A stretch of 35,882 bases of DNA from Desulfobacteraceae bacterium (GTDB taxonomy: Bacteria; Desulfobacterota; Desulfobacteria; Desulfobacterales; Desulfosalsimonadaceae). Below the pieces are notes generated by a model. That model did no database searches and had not been told where the DNA came from. It saw nothing but the letters and a program-made list of their open reading frames with translations. Location of the stretch: contig JAABSL010000011.1 in assembly GCA_011390415.1 (NCBI GenBank), forward strand, positions 1-35,882. Direction: 5' to 3'. The position numbers and the translations under genes were made by a program. Below, piece after piece: positions 23,919-32,366 of this stretch. Positions within the stretch are counted from its first letter, which is position 1. Every line of letters begins with the position of its first letter.

Positions 23919-24593
23919 TTATTGGGCCGGCTGTGAGATATTTTCGGGCAGATTCAACGTAATCATACCCTTCTTTTCATCCGGTTGCAATGTGCTTTTT
24001 AAGGCACAAAGCATCAGCGTGACCGGTTCTGTCTGAAAATTTTCAAATGCGTTTTGTGTTAATTGATCAAGTCCCGCAAAATTAATTTTTGCGCCGGATG
24101 CTGTTTTGACCGGCTGGAGTTCAATGGTTTTTTCATCCCCGGAGATATCCATGGCAAAATCCAGAATCAGCCAGATCAGGTTTTCCACAAAAAACGGGTG
24201 GGTGGTGATGATGACGGGTGGTTCTGAAAATGCGGCCGACACTTTAACCCCACGGGTGACGGTGGTGCGCTCAGACAGATGCAGCATCAGTTCAAGCAGC
24301 GTGTTCAGATCCGTCCGGGCGGCCGGGTCATCTAAACTGTGGGCCAGGCGATTCATGTTTTTAACAATGGTGTTGGCCCGCTGCACCTGCTTTAACATGC
24401 TGCCGGCCAAAGTTTCCAGCCGGTTCATGTCGACATTCCCCCCTTTTTTGGCCATGCGGGTGACGTCTTCGAGATAGCCCGCGCTTTCATTGATGACGGC
24501 CAGGGAATTTCTTATTTCATGAGAAATCGAGGCAGACACTTTGGAATAAAACCGGAGCCCGGCCTCGCCGATGGGATCAAGCGGATGGGTCAT
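23919..24593 (-). CDS. Degenerate soluble histidine kinase / phosphotransfer-like protein
   Basis: The 224-aa soluble protein keeps a dimerisation H-box (SASISHEIRNSLAVI, His about residue 25) and a helical hairpin (to about 110), but the C-terminal half has lost the ATP-binding boxes: the N-box region reads VENLIWLILDFAMD with no Asn at the usual place, and there is no DxGxG or GxGLGL. ATP-dependent autophosphorylation is therefore unlikely. It could pass phosphate between receivers, as Spo0B-type proteins do, or act as a phosphatase. Its ATG overlaps the preceding receiver stop (ATGA), so they are translationally coupled. Confidence 0.78.
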   Translation of the reverse strand: MTHPLDPIGEAGLRFYSKVSASISHEIRNSLAVINESAGYLEDVTRMAKKGGNVDMNRLETLAGSMLKQVQRANTIVKNMNRLAHSLDDPAARTDLNTLLELMLHLSERTTVTRGVKVSAAFSEPPVIITTHPFFVENLIWLILDFAMDISGDEKTIELQPVKTASGAKINFAGLDQLTQNAFENFQTEPVTLMLCALKSTLQPDEKKGMITLNLPENISQPAQ

Positions 24594-24955
24594 GATTGGG
24601 CCTCCTTTCCCAGGGCGTCGTTGATTTTGGCAATCAGCTCATTGATATTGATCGGTTTCATCAGGTAGTATTCCGCTTCGGCGCTGCCGGCATGATAGTC
24701 TTCTTCGGATCCGTGGCCGGTCAGGTAAATGGTTTTAATGCCGGGCAGTTTTTTTTCGATAATTTTTTTTAATTCCCGGCCGCCCACTTTCGGCATTTTA
24801 ACATCCAGCAGGACCAGGTCATAATGCCGGCTGTCGATGAATTTTTCCGCATTTTTGGCACTGGTCGCCCAGTCCGCATCAAACCCCCTTAAAGAAAGGC
24901 GTTCGGCCAGGGTTTCCACAAATTCTTTTTCATCGTCAACGAGGAGTAATCGCAT
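24590..24955 (-). CDS. Stand-alone response regulator receiver
   Basis: A 121-aa minimal receiver with D7-D8, phospho-acceptor D51 (VLLDVKMPKVGG), TGHG and the LMKPIN lysine. It starts inside the 3' end of the Cache kinase gene (20-bp overlap), with AAGGAG supplied by the kinase coding sequence, and overlaps the next gene by 4 bp. The tight coupling implies matched synthesis of kinase, receiver and the degenerate kinase. Confidence 0.93.
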   Translation of the reverse strand: MRLLLVDDEKEFVETLAERLSLRGFDADWATSAKNAEKFIDSRHYDLVLLDVKMPKVGGRELKKIIEKKLPGIKTIYLTGHGSEEDYHAGSAEAEYYLMKPININELIAKINDALGKEAQS

Positions 24956-26696
24956 TTATTTTCTCCTTAATTTTTTCGGGATTTAACGGCAGGGTAATAA
25001 TAAAGCGGGTCCCCACATTGATTGTGCTGCTTACATCGATGGTGCCGCCGATTTCCTGGACCAGGGAATAGGTGATTGAAAGCCCCAGACCCGTGCCGCC
25101 CACTTTGGTGCGGGTTGAGAAAAAGGGTTCAAAAATCTGCTTCAAATCTTTTTCCGAAATCCCGCAGCCGGTGTCTTCGATCGAAATCCGGATGCGTTTG
25201 TCTTTTATCGGGACCGCGGAAATAGTCAGGTTCCCGCCGTCGGACATGGCGGCAAAGGAATTGTTGACCAGGTTAAGAAAAATCTGCTGCAGCTTGCCCC
25301 GGTCGCTTTCAAATTGCGGGATATCATCCGACACATTAATGGAAATTTTAATATTGCGGTATTCGGCTTCTCTGCCCAGAAACCCGATGACTTCCTCAAT
25401 CACTTTTTTCAGGTTCACCGGCTGCAACGAAAAATCCATGTGCCGGGCAAAGCTCAACAGCTGTTTGGTGATGGCACCGCAGCGGGCAACGGAATTATGA
25501 ATGGAATCAACCAGGCCGATCAGTTTGTCGTCTCTGGCATACTGATCGCTGAATTGAAAAATATCTTTGATCAGACCGGATTTTTCATTGATGATGGCCA
25601 GGGGATTGTTGATTTCATGGGCCACCCCGGCGGCCAGGCGGCCGATGGATGCCAGCTTGTTGGCATATTCCACCTGATGCAGGGTCTTGATGCGCCGTTG
25701 ATCGGCAATATAGATGTTGTTGACGAAAAATGTCGCAAAACCGATCACGCCGATCATGACAATGATGATCCCGATGGACAGAAAAATTAAAATCTCAAAG
25801 CGCGTCTTGTTCCAGGACTTCATGATTTCATTTTTGTTTTTGGCGATCATCAGAATAAACGGCGTGCCCGGGATGTAAGCATATCCTATTATATAGGACT
25901 CACCATAGGGGTCATGGTATTCAAAGGCTTCGGTTGTGGGCGAATACTCCGGAACCGGGATGGCGATTTTTTCAAACGTTTCTTCATGGTGGTGTGACGG
26001 GGTCTGTAAAATACCGGCGGTATTGATAATAAAAGCATGCCCCTGGGCGCCCAGCTCAAGATTGGACAGCTGTTCATTCAAACGATCCGTGTCAATGGAT
26101 GTCCGCAGGATATAAAAGGTGCCGTCCGGAAATTCATAGCTGATGGCAATGACCAGGTGGGGGTCATTGCGAAAGCCTAAAAACACCTCGCTGATATAAA
26201 TGCCTCTTTCCACCACTTCCTTGAACCAGGCCTGGTCCCTGTAATTTTTCCCTTCAAGCTCATAGGGGCCAATATAGGCCACCTGCTGACCATTGGCGTT
26301 AATGACCCCGATATCGCTGATGCCGCCGAAGGATTTCCGGAGATTTTCCAGGATAACGGCCAGGCGTTCCGGGTTAATTAAATCCGTATAATGATTGTCA
26401 TGAACAATAAAGTCGAGGACGGATTTTCGTTCCTCCAGAAAAGCGGATATGGTTCTTTTGGTATTGGATACGGTGCGGGAAGTCCGGGAAAGGGTTTCGG
26501 ACTTCACCGCTTTCAGGGTGATGTTGTAATCCAGCCAGGAAATGGCCAGCAGCGGCAGAATGGCGGACAGCGCCGTCAGCATTACGGCTGACCGCCATAG
26601 CCGGCTGTAATTGAACATATGCCGGTGTTTGGGGCCTTTTCCGGAGCTGCCGCCCCACAAAAAGTTGGGATTAAAAAGCTTCAGCAGTTTTTTCAT
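24936..26696 (-). CDS. Cache-domain sensor histidine kinase
   Basis: A 586-aa membrane kinase with helix 1 (about 34-55), a periplasmic dCache region (about 60-290; VFLGFRNDPHLVIAI), helix 2 (about 301-325), H360 (GVAHEINNP), and HATPase boxes LVNNSFAAM, DTGCGISE and VGGTGLGLS. The start at 26696 is 6 bp after the previous stop but lacks a clear ribosome site, suggesting translational coupling; M27 is an alternative. It is the third member of the paralogous Cache kinase set, here in an operon with a SulP transporter. Confidence 0.92.
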   Translation of the reverse strand: MKKLLKLFNPNFLWGGSSGKGPKHRHMFNYSRLWRSAVMLTALSAILPLLAISWLDYNITLKAVKSETLSRTSRTVSNTKRTISAFLEERKSVLDFIVHDNHYTDLINPERLAVILENLRKSFGGISDIGVINANGQQVAYIGPYELEGKNYRDQAWFKEVVERGIYISEVFLGFRNDPHLVIAISYEFPDGTFYILRTSIDTDRLNEQLSNLELGAQGHAFIINTAGILQTPSHHHEETFEKIAIPVPEYSPTTEAFEYHDPYGESYIIGYAYIPGTPFILMIAKNKNEIMKSWNKTRFEILIFLSIGIIIVMIGVIGFATFFVNNIYIADQRRIKTLHQVEYANKLASIGRLAAGVAHEINNPLAIINEKSGLIKDIFQFSDQYARDDKLIGLVDSIHNSVARCGAITKQLLSFARHMDFSLQPVNLKKVIEEVIGFLGREAEYRNIKISINVSDDIPQFESDRGKLQQIFLNLVNNSFAAMSDGGNLTISAVPIKDKRIRISIEDTGCGISEKDLKQIFEPFFSTRTKVGGTGLGLSITYSLVQEIGGTIDVSSTINVGTRFIITLPLNPEKIKEKINAITPR

Positions 26697-26702
26697 TTTT
26701 CG

Positions 26703-27932
26703 CTAATCGGCTTTTTTTGTTTTTTGCTTCTGAACTTTTTCATTGGCCGCTTTTAAGGTTTTGCTCAGCAGATCAATATCTACGGGTTTGTAGAGATAGT
26801 CAAAGGCCCCAAGGTCCATGCAGACCTTCCGATCCGCTTCAGAACCGTGGCCGGTCAGGATAATGACTTCAATATCCGGGCGGGTGGCTTTGACTTTGCG
26901 CAGCACTTCAATGCCGTCGATGCCCGGCATTTTCAAATCCAGAATCATGACTTCCGGTTCTTCCTCATCCACCATGGTCAGGGCGGATTCGCCGTCATAA
27001 GCCACGGCAGATCCCATATCCCGCATCAGCAGGCGTTCGGAAAGGGTCTGGACAAATTCCCGTTCATCGTCTACCAGAAGGACTTTGGACGGCATCTGAA
27101 AATCATATTTCCGGTAGATGTCCGGCTTATAGAAATTTTCTCCCACCGTGGTTTCAACGCCTTTTACACCGGGCACTTTTTCCGCAATCTGCTTCAGCTC
27201 ATCTTCCAGCCGGGAAAGCATTAAGACATGCTTGTTGATGGTAATTGTCACGGTGCCGTTTTTGGCATCGGTTTGCACATCATGGCCCGCATTGGCCAGG
27301 GCGGCCCCGGCTTTGGCGGCCAGCTGAAAATCCGATATGGCCTGTTTCGACGCATCTGTTGCCTGCACCACATCGGATGCCGCATGCTGTGAAATGAGCT
27401 GCACGGATTCGGCCACGCTCATTTTGTCCGTCGGGATCATGATATCATAGGGTGACGCATTCCAGGGATCTTCGAGTCCCAGCACGGCTTTCACCCAGGC
27501 GCTCATGTTTTCATCATTTTTCCGGATCAGGTTGACGGCTTCTTTTTCCGAAATATTTTTCTGCTGCTGGGCTGTTGCGATCCGGGATTTCAGGTCCGCA
27601 ATCAGGCAAACCCAGAGCGCATGGCTGATTTTGTTCGGGATCAGCAGGCCGGATGCCCCGGAAATGATCAGGTTGTCGGCATTGAGCATTTCCGACAGCG
27701 CCAGTCGCAGATGGGCAATGGAGCGTTCTTTTTCATGGGTGAACTGGTTGAAGATAGATGTTTTGGATGAAAATGCGCCCTCAATCTTTTTTTCCGAAAG
27801 TCCGGACGCCTGGCTGGCCGCGGCAATGATCGCCGGATCATCGATCACCCGGTATTGGGTTTTTTGTTTTAGTTGATCTAGAACAGCCTCCTGGTTGCAA
27901 AATGACCCGCTGAAAAAAGTGATAATGGACAT
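26703..27932 (-). CDS. Kinase-like / BON-like / receiver fusion protein
   Basis: The 409-aa protein has three parts. Residues 1-195 resemble the cytidylate-kinase-like family: ITFFSGSFCNQEAVLD at the nucleotide loop, VIDDPAIIAAA, and ISGASGLLIPNKIS, like FVGRATHLMLP in the protein at 7695-8447. The P-loop lacks the Lys and is degenerate. Residues about 205-265 have the alternating pattern of a BON-like domain (VTITINKHVL, VPGVKGVETTV). Residues 282-400 are a receiver with D288-D289, phospho-acceptor D332 and LYKPVD. It follows the SulP gene by 34 bp. I do not know this architecture from characterised systems; it may act as a phosphorylation-controlled nucleotide-sensing switch. Confidence 0.8.
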   Translation of the reverse strand: MSIITFFSGSFCNQEAVLDQLKQKTQYRVIDDPAIIAAASQASGLSEKKIEGAFSSKTSIFNQFTHEKERSIAHLRLALSEMLNADNLIISGASGLLIPNKISHALWVCLIADLKSRIATAQQQKNISEKEAVNLIRKNDENMSAWVKAVLGLEDPWNASPYDIMIPTDKMSVAESVQLISQHAASDVVQATDASKQAISDFQLAAKAGAALANAGHDVQTDAKNGTVTITINKHVLMLSRLEDELKQIAEKVPGVKGVETTVGENFYKPDIYRKYDFQMPSKVLLVDDEREFVQTLSERLLMRDMGSAVAYDGESALTMVDEEEPEVMILDLKMPGIDGIEVLRKVKATRPDIEVIILTGHGSEADRKVCMDLGAFDYLYKPVDIDLLSKTLKAANEKVQKQKTKKAD

Positions 27933-27966
27933 ATATATTTTCCTTTTTTATTGAAGTTGAAATATT

Positions 27967-30090
27967 CTAAGCAATATGACAGACCGTTGTCAACGGGCAG
28001 GATGCTTCCTTGCTGTCTTTATGGGCCTGTTCGTGAACCGCGCAGATGGCCCTTTCCATTGTGGGATAAATATTTTCCGGCCGGATCAGCGCCATGAGGT
28101 GCGTGCGTTTAAATACTTTCATCACCGATTCATTGACCCCGGTAAAAGAAATACCCACGCCGGCGCTCCGGACATTTTCGACCACCAGCGACAAGACCTC
28201 TTCGCCGGATGCATCGATATCGCTGATGGCGTTGCATACAATAATAATATGCTTTAAGCTTTTCCGCTGCATCATGCGATCACTGATCTGTTCTTCCAGA
28301 TAGCTGGCATTGGCAAAAAAGAGCGGTCCTTCAAACCGCACCATATCGATATATTCACATTGCTGTAAACCGTGGACCACGGCATCGCGCATGGCATCGT
28401 CTTCGTGGCGGGAAAGGGAAGTAACCGTAGGCCGCATGCTTTTGTACAGAAACACCCCCAGAGAGAGCAGCACCCCCACCATGATGCCCCGGTCCAGATG
28501 GGGGGCAAAGACCAGTGTGGCAATAAATGAGATAATGGAGATGGCCCCGTCATACCACTGGACTTTCCAGGCATGGATAAACCCGCTGACATTGATCAGG
28601 CCGATGACCGCCATCATGATCACCGCCGCCAGAACTGCCTGGGGCAGATGATAGAGCAGGGGGGTGAAGAAAAGCAGCACAATGACCACCGCCAGGGAGG
28701 TAAAGGCGCTGGAAAGGCCGGTCATGGCCCCGGCCTGGAGGTTGACCGCGGACCGGGAAAAAGAACCGGATACCGGATAACTCTTGCTGGTCGCGCCCAG
28801 AATGTTGGCCAGGCCCTGTCCGATGAGTTCCTGATTGGGATCCAGTCGCTGCCCGGTCTTGGCGGCCATGGCCTTGGCAATGGAAATGGCTTCCATGAAT
28901 CCCAGCAGGGAGATAATGGCAGCATAGGGGAACAGGTGCAGCATGATTTTAAGATTGATCTGCGGCATTGAAAAAGCGGGCAGCCCCTTGGGAACAGTGC
29001 CGACAACGGCGCCGCCGCCGGATAATTTCAGATTCTGCGGATCCAGAAGCGTGTTGCCGACCTTGATGCGCCAGATGCGATCGTCTGCGGAATCTTTTAA
29101 TGCCGGATCATCTTTAAGATAAAAGTTTTTTTCCGCGCCGGTGTCGTCGGCCAAAAACTGCATGTCCCGGAGTCCTTTGCGAAAGACATGGGCGTCTTCT
29201 TTTAACTCGTCGATTTTATGGTTAGCCAGATTGATGGCATGCTGGGCTTCCAGGCGGGCAACTTCGTCGTGACGGGTTTTGGCCTCATCCAGCAATTTCA
29301 TATACCGGGTGCGTTCTTCCGTGGCCGCCTGGATGGCGGCCACTGTATGGTTAAATCCCGCTGCCATTTCATGGGCTTGGGGCGATTTAATGGTTTTCAA
29401 ATCCACCATTTTATCCTGCTGAAAACCGATGGCCCATGAAATGGTCGTGGTCAGGGCCACGGCAACAAGAACATTGGGAATGCGGGGGTTGATTCGCTTT
29501 AAGCCGTACATGACACCGAAAGCCAGAACCCCCATAAAGAGCGTGGGCCAGTGCGTATAATGAACGGCCGCCTCACATACCCGGTAAATGGTTTCATAAT
29601 GATGTTCGGCCTTGTCCACGTACACTCCGAACATTTTGGAAAGCTGGGAGGATGCGATGATAATGGCGGCCGCGTTGGTGAACCCGTTGACCACCGGATG
29701 GGACAGGAAGTTGACCACTACGCCCAGCCGCAGCACGCCCAGAGAAAGCTGAAAAATCCCCACCATCAGTGCCAGCAGGATGGCGTAGGCAATATACCCT
29801 TCGCTGCCGGCGGTGGCCAGGGGTTCTAAGGAGGCGGCCGTCATCAGGGAGACAACGGCAACCGGTCCCGTGGCCAGCTGACGACTGGAGCCGAACAGAG
29901 AAGCAATGATGGGGGGCAGAAACGAGGCATACAGGCCGTAATAGGCCGGCATGCCCGCCAGCTGGGCATAGGCCATGGACTGGGGAATCAGGACCAGAGC
30001 GACCGTAAGACCGGACAGGGAATCAATTTTCAATTTTTCGACATTGTAGTCTTTCAGCCACTCGATAAATGGAAAAAACATTTTGATCAT
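27967..30090 (-). CDS. SulP-family (SLC26) anion transporter with STAS domain
   Basis: A 707-aa transporter for sulfate, bicarbonate or another anion. It has the SulP core (GLTVALVLIPQSMAYAQLAG in helix 1; NQELIGQGLANILGA, SGSFSRSAVN) and a C-terminal cytoplasmic STAS domain (about 560-690, SDIDASGEE). Between helices 7 and 8 (about 226-358) there is an extra stretch of about 130 charged, helical, coiled-coil-like residues, predicted periplasmic, which ordinary SulP proteins do not have. ATG 30090 follows AGGTGG; a GTG at 30102 is possible. It lies 21 bp after the TetR gene and upstream of kinase and receiver genes, so its expression is probably controlled by that repressor. Confidence 0.9.
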   Translation of the reverse strand: MIKMFFPFIEWLKDYNVEKLKIDSLSGLTVALVLIPQSMAYAQLAGMPAYYGLYASFLPPIIASLFGSSRQLATGPVAVVSLMTAASLEPLATAGSEGYIAYAILLALMVGIFQLSLGVLRLGVVVNFLSHPVVNGFTNAAAIIIASSQLSKMFGVYVDKAEHHYETIYRVCEAAVHYTHWPTLFMGVLAFGVMYGLKRINPRIPNVLVAVALTTTISWAIGFQQDKMVDLKTIKSPQAHEMAAGFNHTVAAIQAATEERTRYMKLLDEAKTRHDEVARLEAQHAINLANHKIDELKEDAHVFRKGLRDMQFLADDTGAEKNFYLKDDPALKDSADDRIWRIKVGNTLLDPQNLKLSGGGAVVGTVPKGLPAFSMPQINLKIMLHLFPYAAIISLLGFMEAISIAKAMAAKTGQRLDPNQELIGQGLANILGATSKSYPVSGSFSRSAVNLQAGAMTGLSSAFTSLAVVIVLLFFTPLLYHLPQAVLAAVIMMAVIGLINVSGFIHAWKVQWYDGAISIISFIATLVFAPHLDRGIMVGVLLSLGVFLYKSMRPTVTSLSRHEDDAMRDAVVHGLQQCEYIDMVRFEGPLFFANASYLEEQISDRMMQRKSLKHIIIVCNAISDIDASGEEVLSLVVENVRSAGVGISFTGVNESVMKVFKRTHLMALIRPENIYPTMERAICAVHEQAHKDSKEASCPLTTVCHIA

Positions 30091-30110
30091 TGAAAATACC
30101 ACCTATATTT

Positions 30111-30695
30111 TTAATTTTGGTTGGCCGCCATTCGTCGAATGGTGGCGATCAGTTCATTATAAAGTGCGCCGGCATCATATAAGTTGCAGTTTTTGAACCG
30201 GACAATACCGTCTACTGTCGACAGAATCAGCATGGCGGTTTTGCGCGGGGACAGTTTCACAATCGATGCGTCGGCCTGTCCCTGGGCCAGGGCTTTTTCA
30301 AAAATATCCACAAAACAGTTGTAAATATCTTCCAGAAACCGACGGCAGGCGGGGTTCTCCTTGGCCAGTTTATACGGATAATAGCGGTGGAGCAAAAGGA
30401 ACCATTCGGTTTTGCTGCTGGCCAGATACAGGTAAAAAGAAACGGATTCTTCGAGCATTTCCAGGCCGTTGGCAAATTCTTTGTCCCTGAAGTATTGTGA
30501 AAATTCTTCTAAGATGCCGTCTTTGACGCTGCTGAGTACGGATAGAAACAGCTCTTCCTTGCTGGTAAAGTGGTAAAAAATGGTGCCGCTGGCAGTGCCG
30601 GTCATATGGGCCACTTCCGTCATGGACGTGTCTTTGAATCCATTGGTGGCAAAAAGAAGGGTAGCGGCTTTTAATATGTTCTCTTTTTTGGACAT
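30111..30695 (-). CDS. TetR-family transcriptional repressor
   Basis: A 194-aa regulator with an N-terminal TetR helix-turn-helix (about 1-50; ILKAATLLFATNGFKDTSM, TGTASGTIFYHFTSKEELF) and a helical ligand-binding part. It is the first gene of operon C. Its promoter region carries two 18-bp palindromes, one of them overlapping the -10 box, so it should repress its own operon including the SulP transporter. The inducer is unknown; FadR/AcrR-type members bind acyl-CoA or hydrophobic molecules. Confidence 0.93.
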   Translation of the reverse strand: MSKKENILKAATLLFATNGFKDTSMTEVAHMTGTASGTIFYHFTSKEELFLSVLSSVKDGILEEFSQYFRDKEFANGLEMLEESVSFYLYLASSKTEWFLLLHRYYPYKLAKENPACRRFLEDIYNCFVDIFEKALAQGQADASIVKLSPRKTAMLILSTVDGIVRFKNCNLYDAGALYNELIATIRRMAANQN

Positions 30696-30736
30696 GGAAA
30701 ATAAACAGCCTTCTCAAAATAAATAGGTTTAAAAAC

Positions 30737-30754
30737 TAACTGACCAGTCAGTTA
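30737..30754. promoter_or_regulatory. TetR operator, site 1
   Basis: TAACTGAC-CA-GTCAGTTA is a perfect palindrome with 8-bp arms, downstream of the operon C promoter. Its centre is 21 bp, about two helical turns, from site 2, allowing two dimers on one DNA face. Confidence 0.8.
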
Positions 30755-30757
30755 TTC

Positions 30758-30775
30758 TGACTGATTGGTCAGTTA
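30758..30775. promoter_or_regulatory. TetR operator, site 2
   Basis: Read on the minus strand, TAACTGACCAATCAGTCA matches site 1 at 14 of 18 positions, with 7-bp near-palindromic arms. It overlaps the -10 box of the operon C promoter, so binding would block RNA polymerase. Confidence 0.75.
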
Positions 30776-30800
30776 TATTTTGTGTGTATATTTCTGTCAA
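30772..30800 (-). promoter_or_regulatory. Sigma-70 promoter of operon C
   Basis: The minus strand has TTGACA (30800-30795), a 17-bp spacer and TATAAC (30777-30772), close to consensus. It lies about 75 bp before the TetR ATG, with both operators between the -10 box and the start region. Confidence 0.82.
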
Positions 30801-30938
30801 GTTCTTTTTTTAAAGTCTGAAATCAAACGGCAATTTTTTGGATAATAAATAATTTTTCTTTTGCATGATCATCTGTTTTATGACTAATTAAACGCATTAT
30901 TTTTTAAGTTTAAATGAAGAACTGGAGATTTTATTAGT

Positions 30939-32342
30939 ATGGGTGGATTTTTTGGGTGTGCATCCAAACAGGATTGCACGCATGACGTGTTTTACGGAAC
31001 GGATTACCATTCTCACCTGGGAACAAAACGCGGCGGCATTGCCATTAAAAATAACGAGGGAATCCGGAAAACAATTAAAAACATAGAAAACAGTTATTTC
31101 CGGACAAAGCTGGAGTCCGAACTGCCGGGCCTTCATGGCAAAATGGGCATCGGCGTCATCAGCGATACGGATTCCCAGCCGCTGATTATCGGTTCGCACC
31201 TGGGGACATTTGCCATCGCCACCGTAGGGAAAATCAATAACCTGGATGAAATTTCAAAAAAGGCTTTTGAACAGAAAATTAATTTTTCCGAATCCGGTGA
31301 AAACCAGATCAATCCCACCGAACTGGTGGCCATGCTGATCAGTCTGGGGGATTCGTTTGAAGACGGCATTGCCCATGCCCAGGAGGTCATCGAAGGCTCC
31401 TGCTCCATGCTGCTGCTGACGGAAAAAGGGATTTACGCGGCCCGGGACAAACTGGGCAGAACTCCCATCGTGCTGGGCAAAAAAGACGGGGCCCATGCCG
31501 CAACTTTTGAAACCACGGCGTTTTTTAATCTCGGATACCAGACTGAAAAATATCTGGGGCCCGGAGAAATTGTCTTCTTTGACGCTGACGGATATGAGCA
31601 GATCAAAGCACCGGGCAAAGAAATGCAGGTCTGTTCTTTTTTGTGGGTATATTACGGATACCCGGCTTCCGGGTATGAAAATATTAATGTGGAAAAAGTG
31701 CGATACCGGTGCGGGTGTGCGCTGGCCCGCAACGATACGGTGGATGTGGATGTGGTTTCCGGAATTCCGGATTCGGGTATCGGGCATGCCGTCGGGTATG
31801 CCAATGAAAGAAAAATTCCGTATTGCCGTCCGTTTGTGAAATACACGCCCACCTGGCCGCGCAGTTTTATGCCCCAGAATCAGGAAACCCGGGATCTGGT
31901 GGCCCGGATGAAGCTGATTCCGGTGCAGGAGTTGATTGCGGACCAACGACTGCTGTTTTGTGATGATTCCATTGTGCGGGGAACGCAGCTTAAAGGTAAT
32001 GTTCAGATATTGTTTGATGCAGGCGCCAGAGAAGTGCATATGCGGACCGCCTGCCCCACATTGATTTTTCCGTGTAAATTTTTGAATTTTTCAACCTCCC
32101 GGTCATCCCTGGCGCTGATCGGCAGAAAAGTGATCCATGAAATCGAGGGACCGGATTTTACAGACATTGGTAAATATGCGGTTTCCGGTTCTCCTGAAAA
32201 TTTGGCCATGGTGGACCGCATCCGGAACCGGCTGCAAATGACCTCTTTGAAATACCAGGCACTTGAAGACCTGGTGACCGCCATCGGTCTGCCCAGGGAG
32301 AGGGTTTGTACCCATTGCTTTGACGGTACCAGTTATTTTTAA
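30939..32342 (+). CDS. PurF-like phosphoribosyltransferase lacking glutaminase cysteine
   Basis: The 467-aa protein is aligned throughout with amidophosphoribosyltransferase (glutamine-PRPP amidotransferase), which makes phosphoribosylamine in purine synthesis. The PRPP loop LLFCDDSIVRGTQ (338-350), IPDSG and VCSFLWVYYGYP are intact, as are four cysteines at the positions of the [4Fe-4S] ligands of B. subtilis PurF (C232, C379, C457, C460). The glutaminase half is changed: the N-terminal Cys nucleophile is Gly (MGGFFGCAS), the HRGQE motif is TKRGG, and the oxyanion-hole GHNGN is GKINN. It therefore probably cannot hydrolyse glutamine. A wide-spaced GGAG precedes ATG 30939. carB follows after 24 bp. 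It may be an ammonia-using or regulatory PurF paralogue rather than the housekeeping enzyme. Confidence 0.82.
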   Translation: MGGFFGCASKQDCTHDVFYGTDYHSHLGTKRGGIAIKNNEGIRKTIKNIENSYFRTKLESELPGLHGKMGIGVISDTDSQPLIIGSHLGTFAIATVGKINNLDEISKKAFEQKINFSESGENQINPTELVAMLISLGDSFEDGIAHAQEVIEGSCSMLLLTEKGIYAARDKLGRTPIVLGKKDGAHAATFETTAFFNLGYQTEKYLGPGEIVFFDADGYEQIKAPGKEMQVCSFLWVYYGYPASGYENINVEKVRYRCGCALARNDTVDVDVVSGIPDSGIGHAVGYANERKIPYCRPFVKYTPTWPRSFMPQNQETRDLVARMKLIPVQELIADQRLLFCDDSIVRGTQLKGNVQILFDAGAREVHMRTACPTLIFPCKFLNFSTSRSSLALIGRKVIHEIEGPDFTDIGKYAVSGSPENLAMVDRIRNRLQMTSLKYQALEDLVTAIGLPRERVCTHCFDGTSYF

Positions 32343-32366
32343 AATATACTATGTAAAGGAGAAAAT

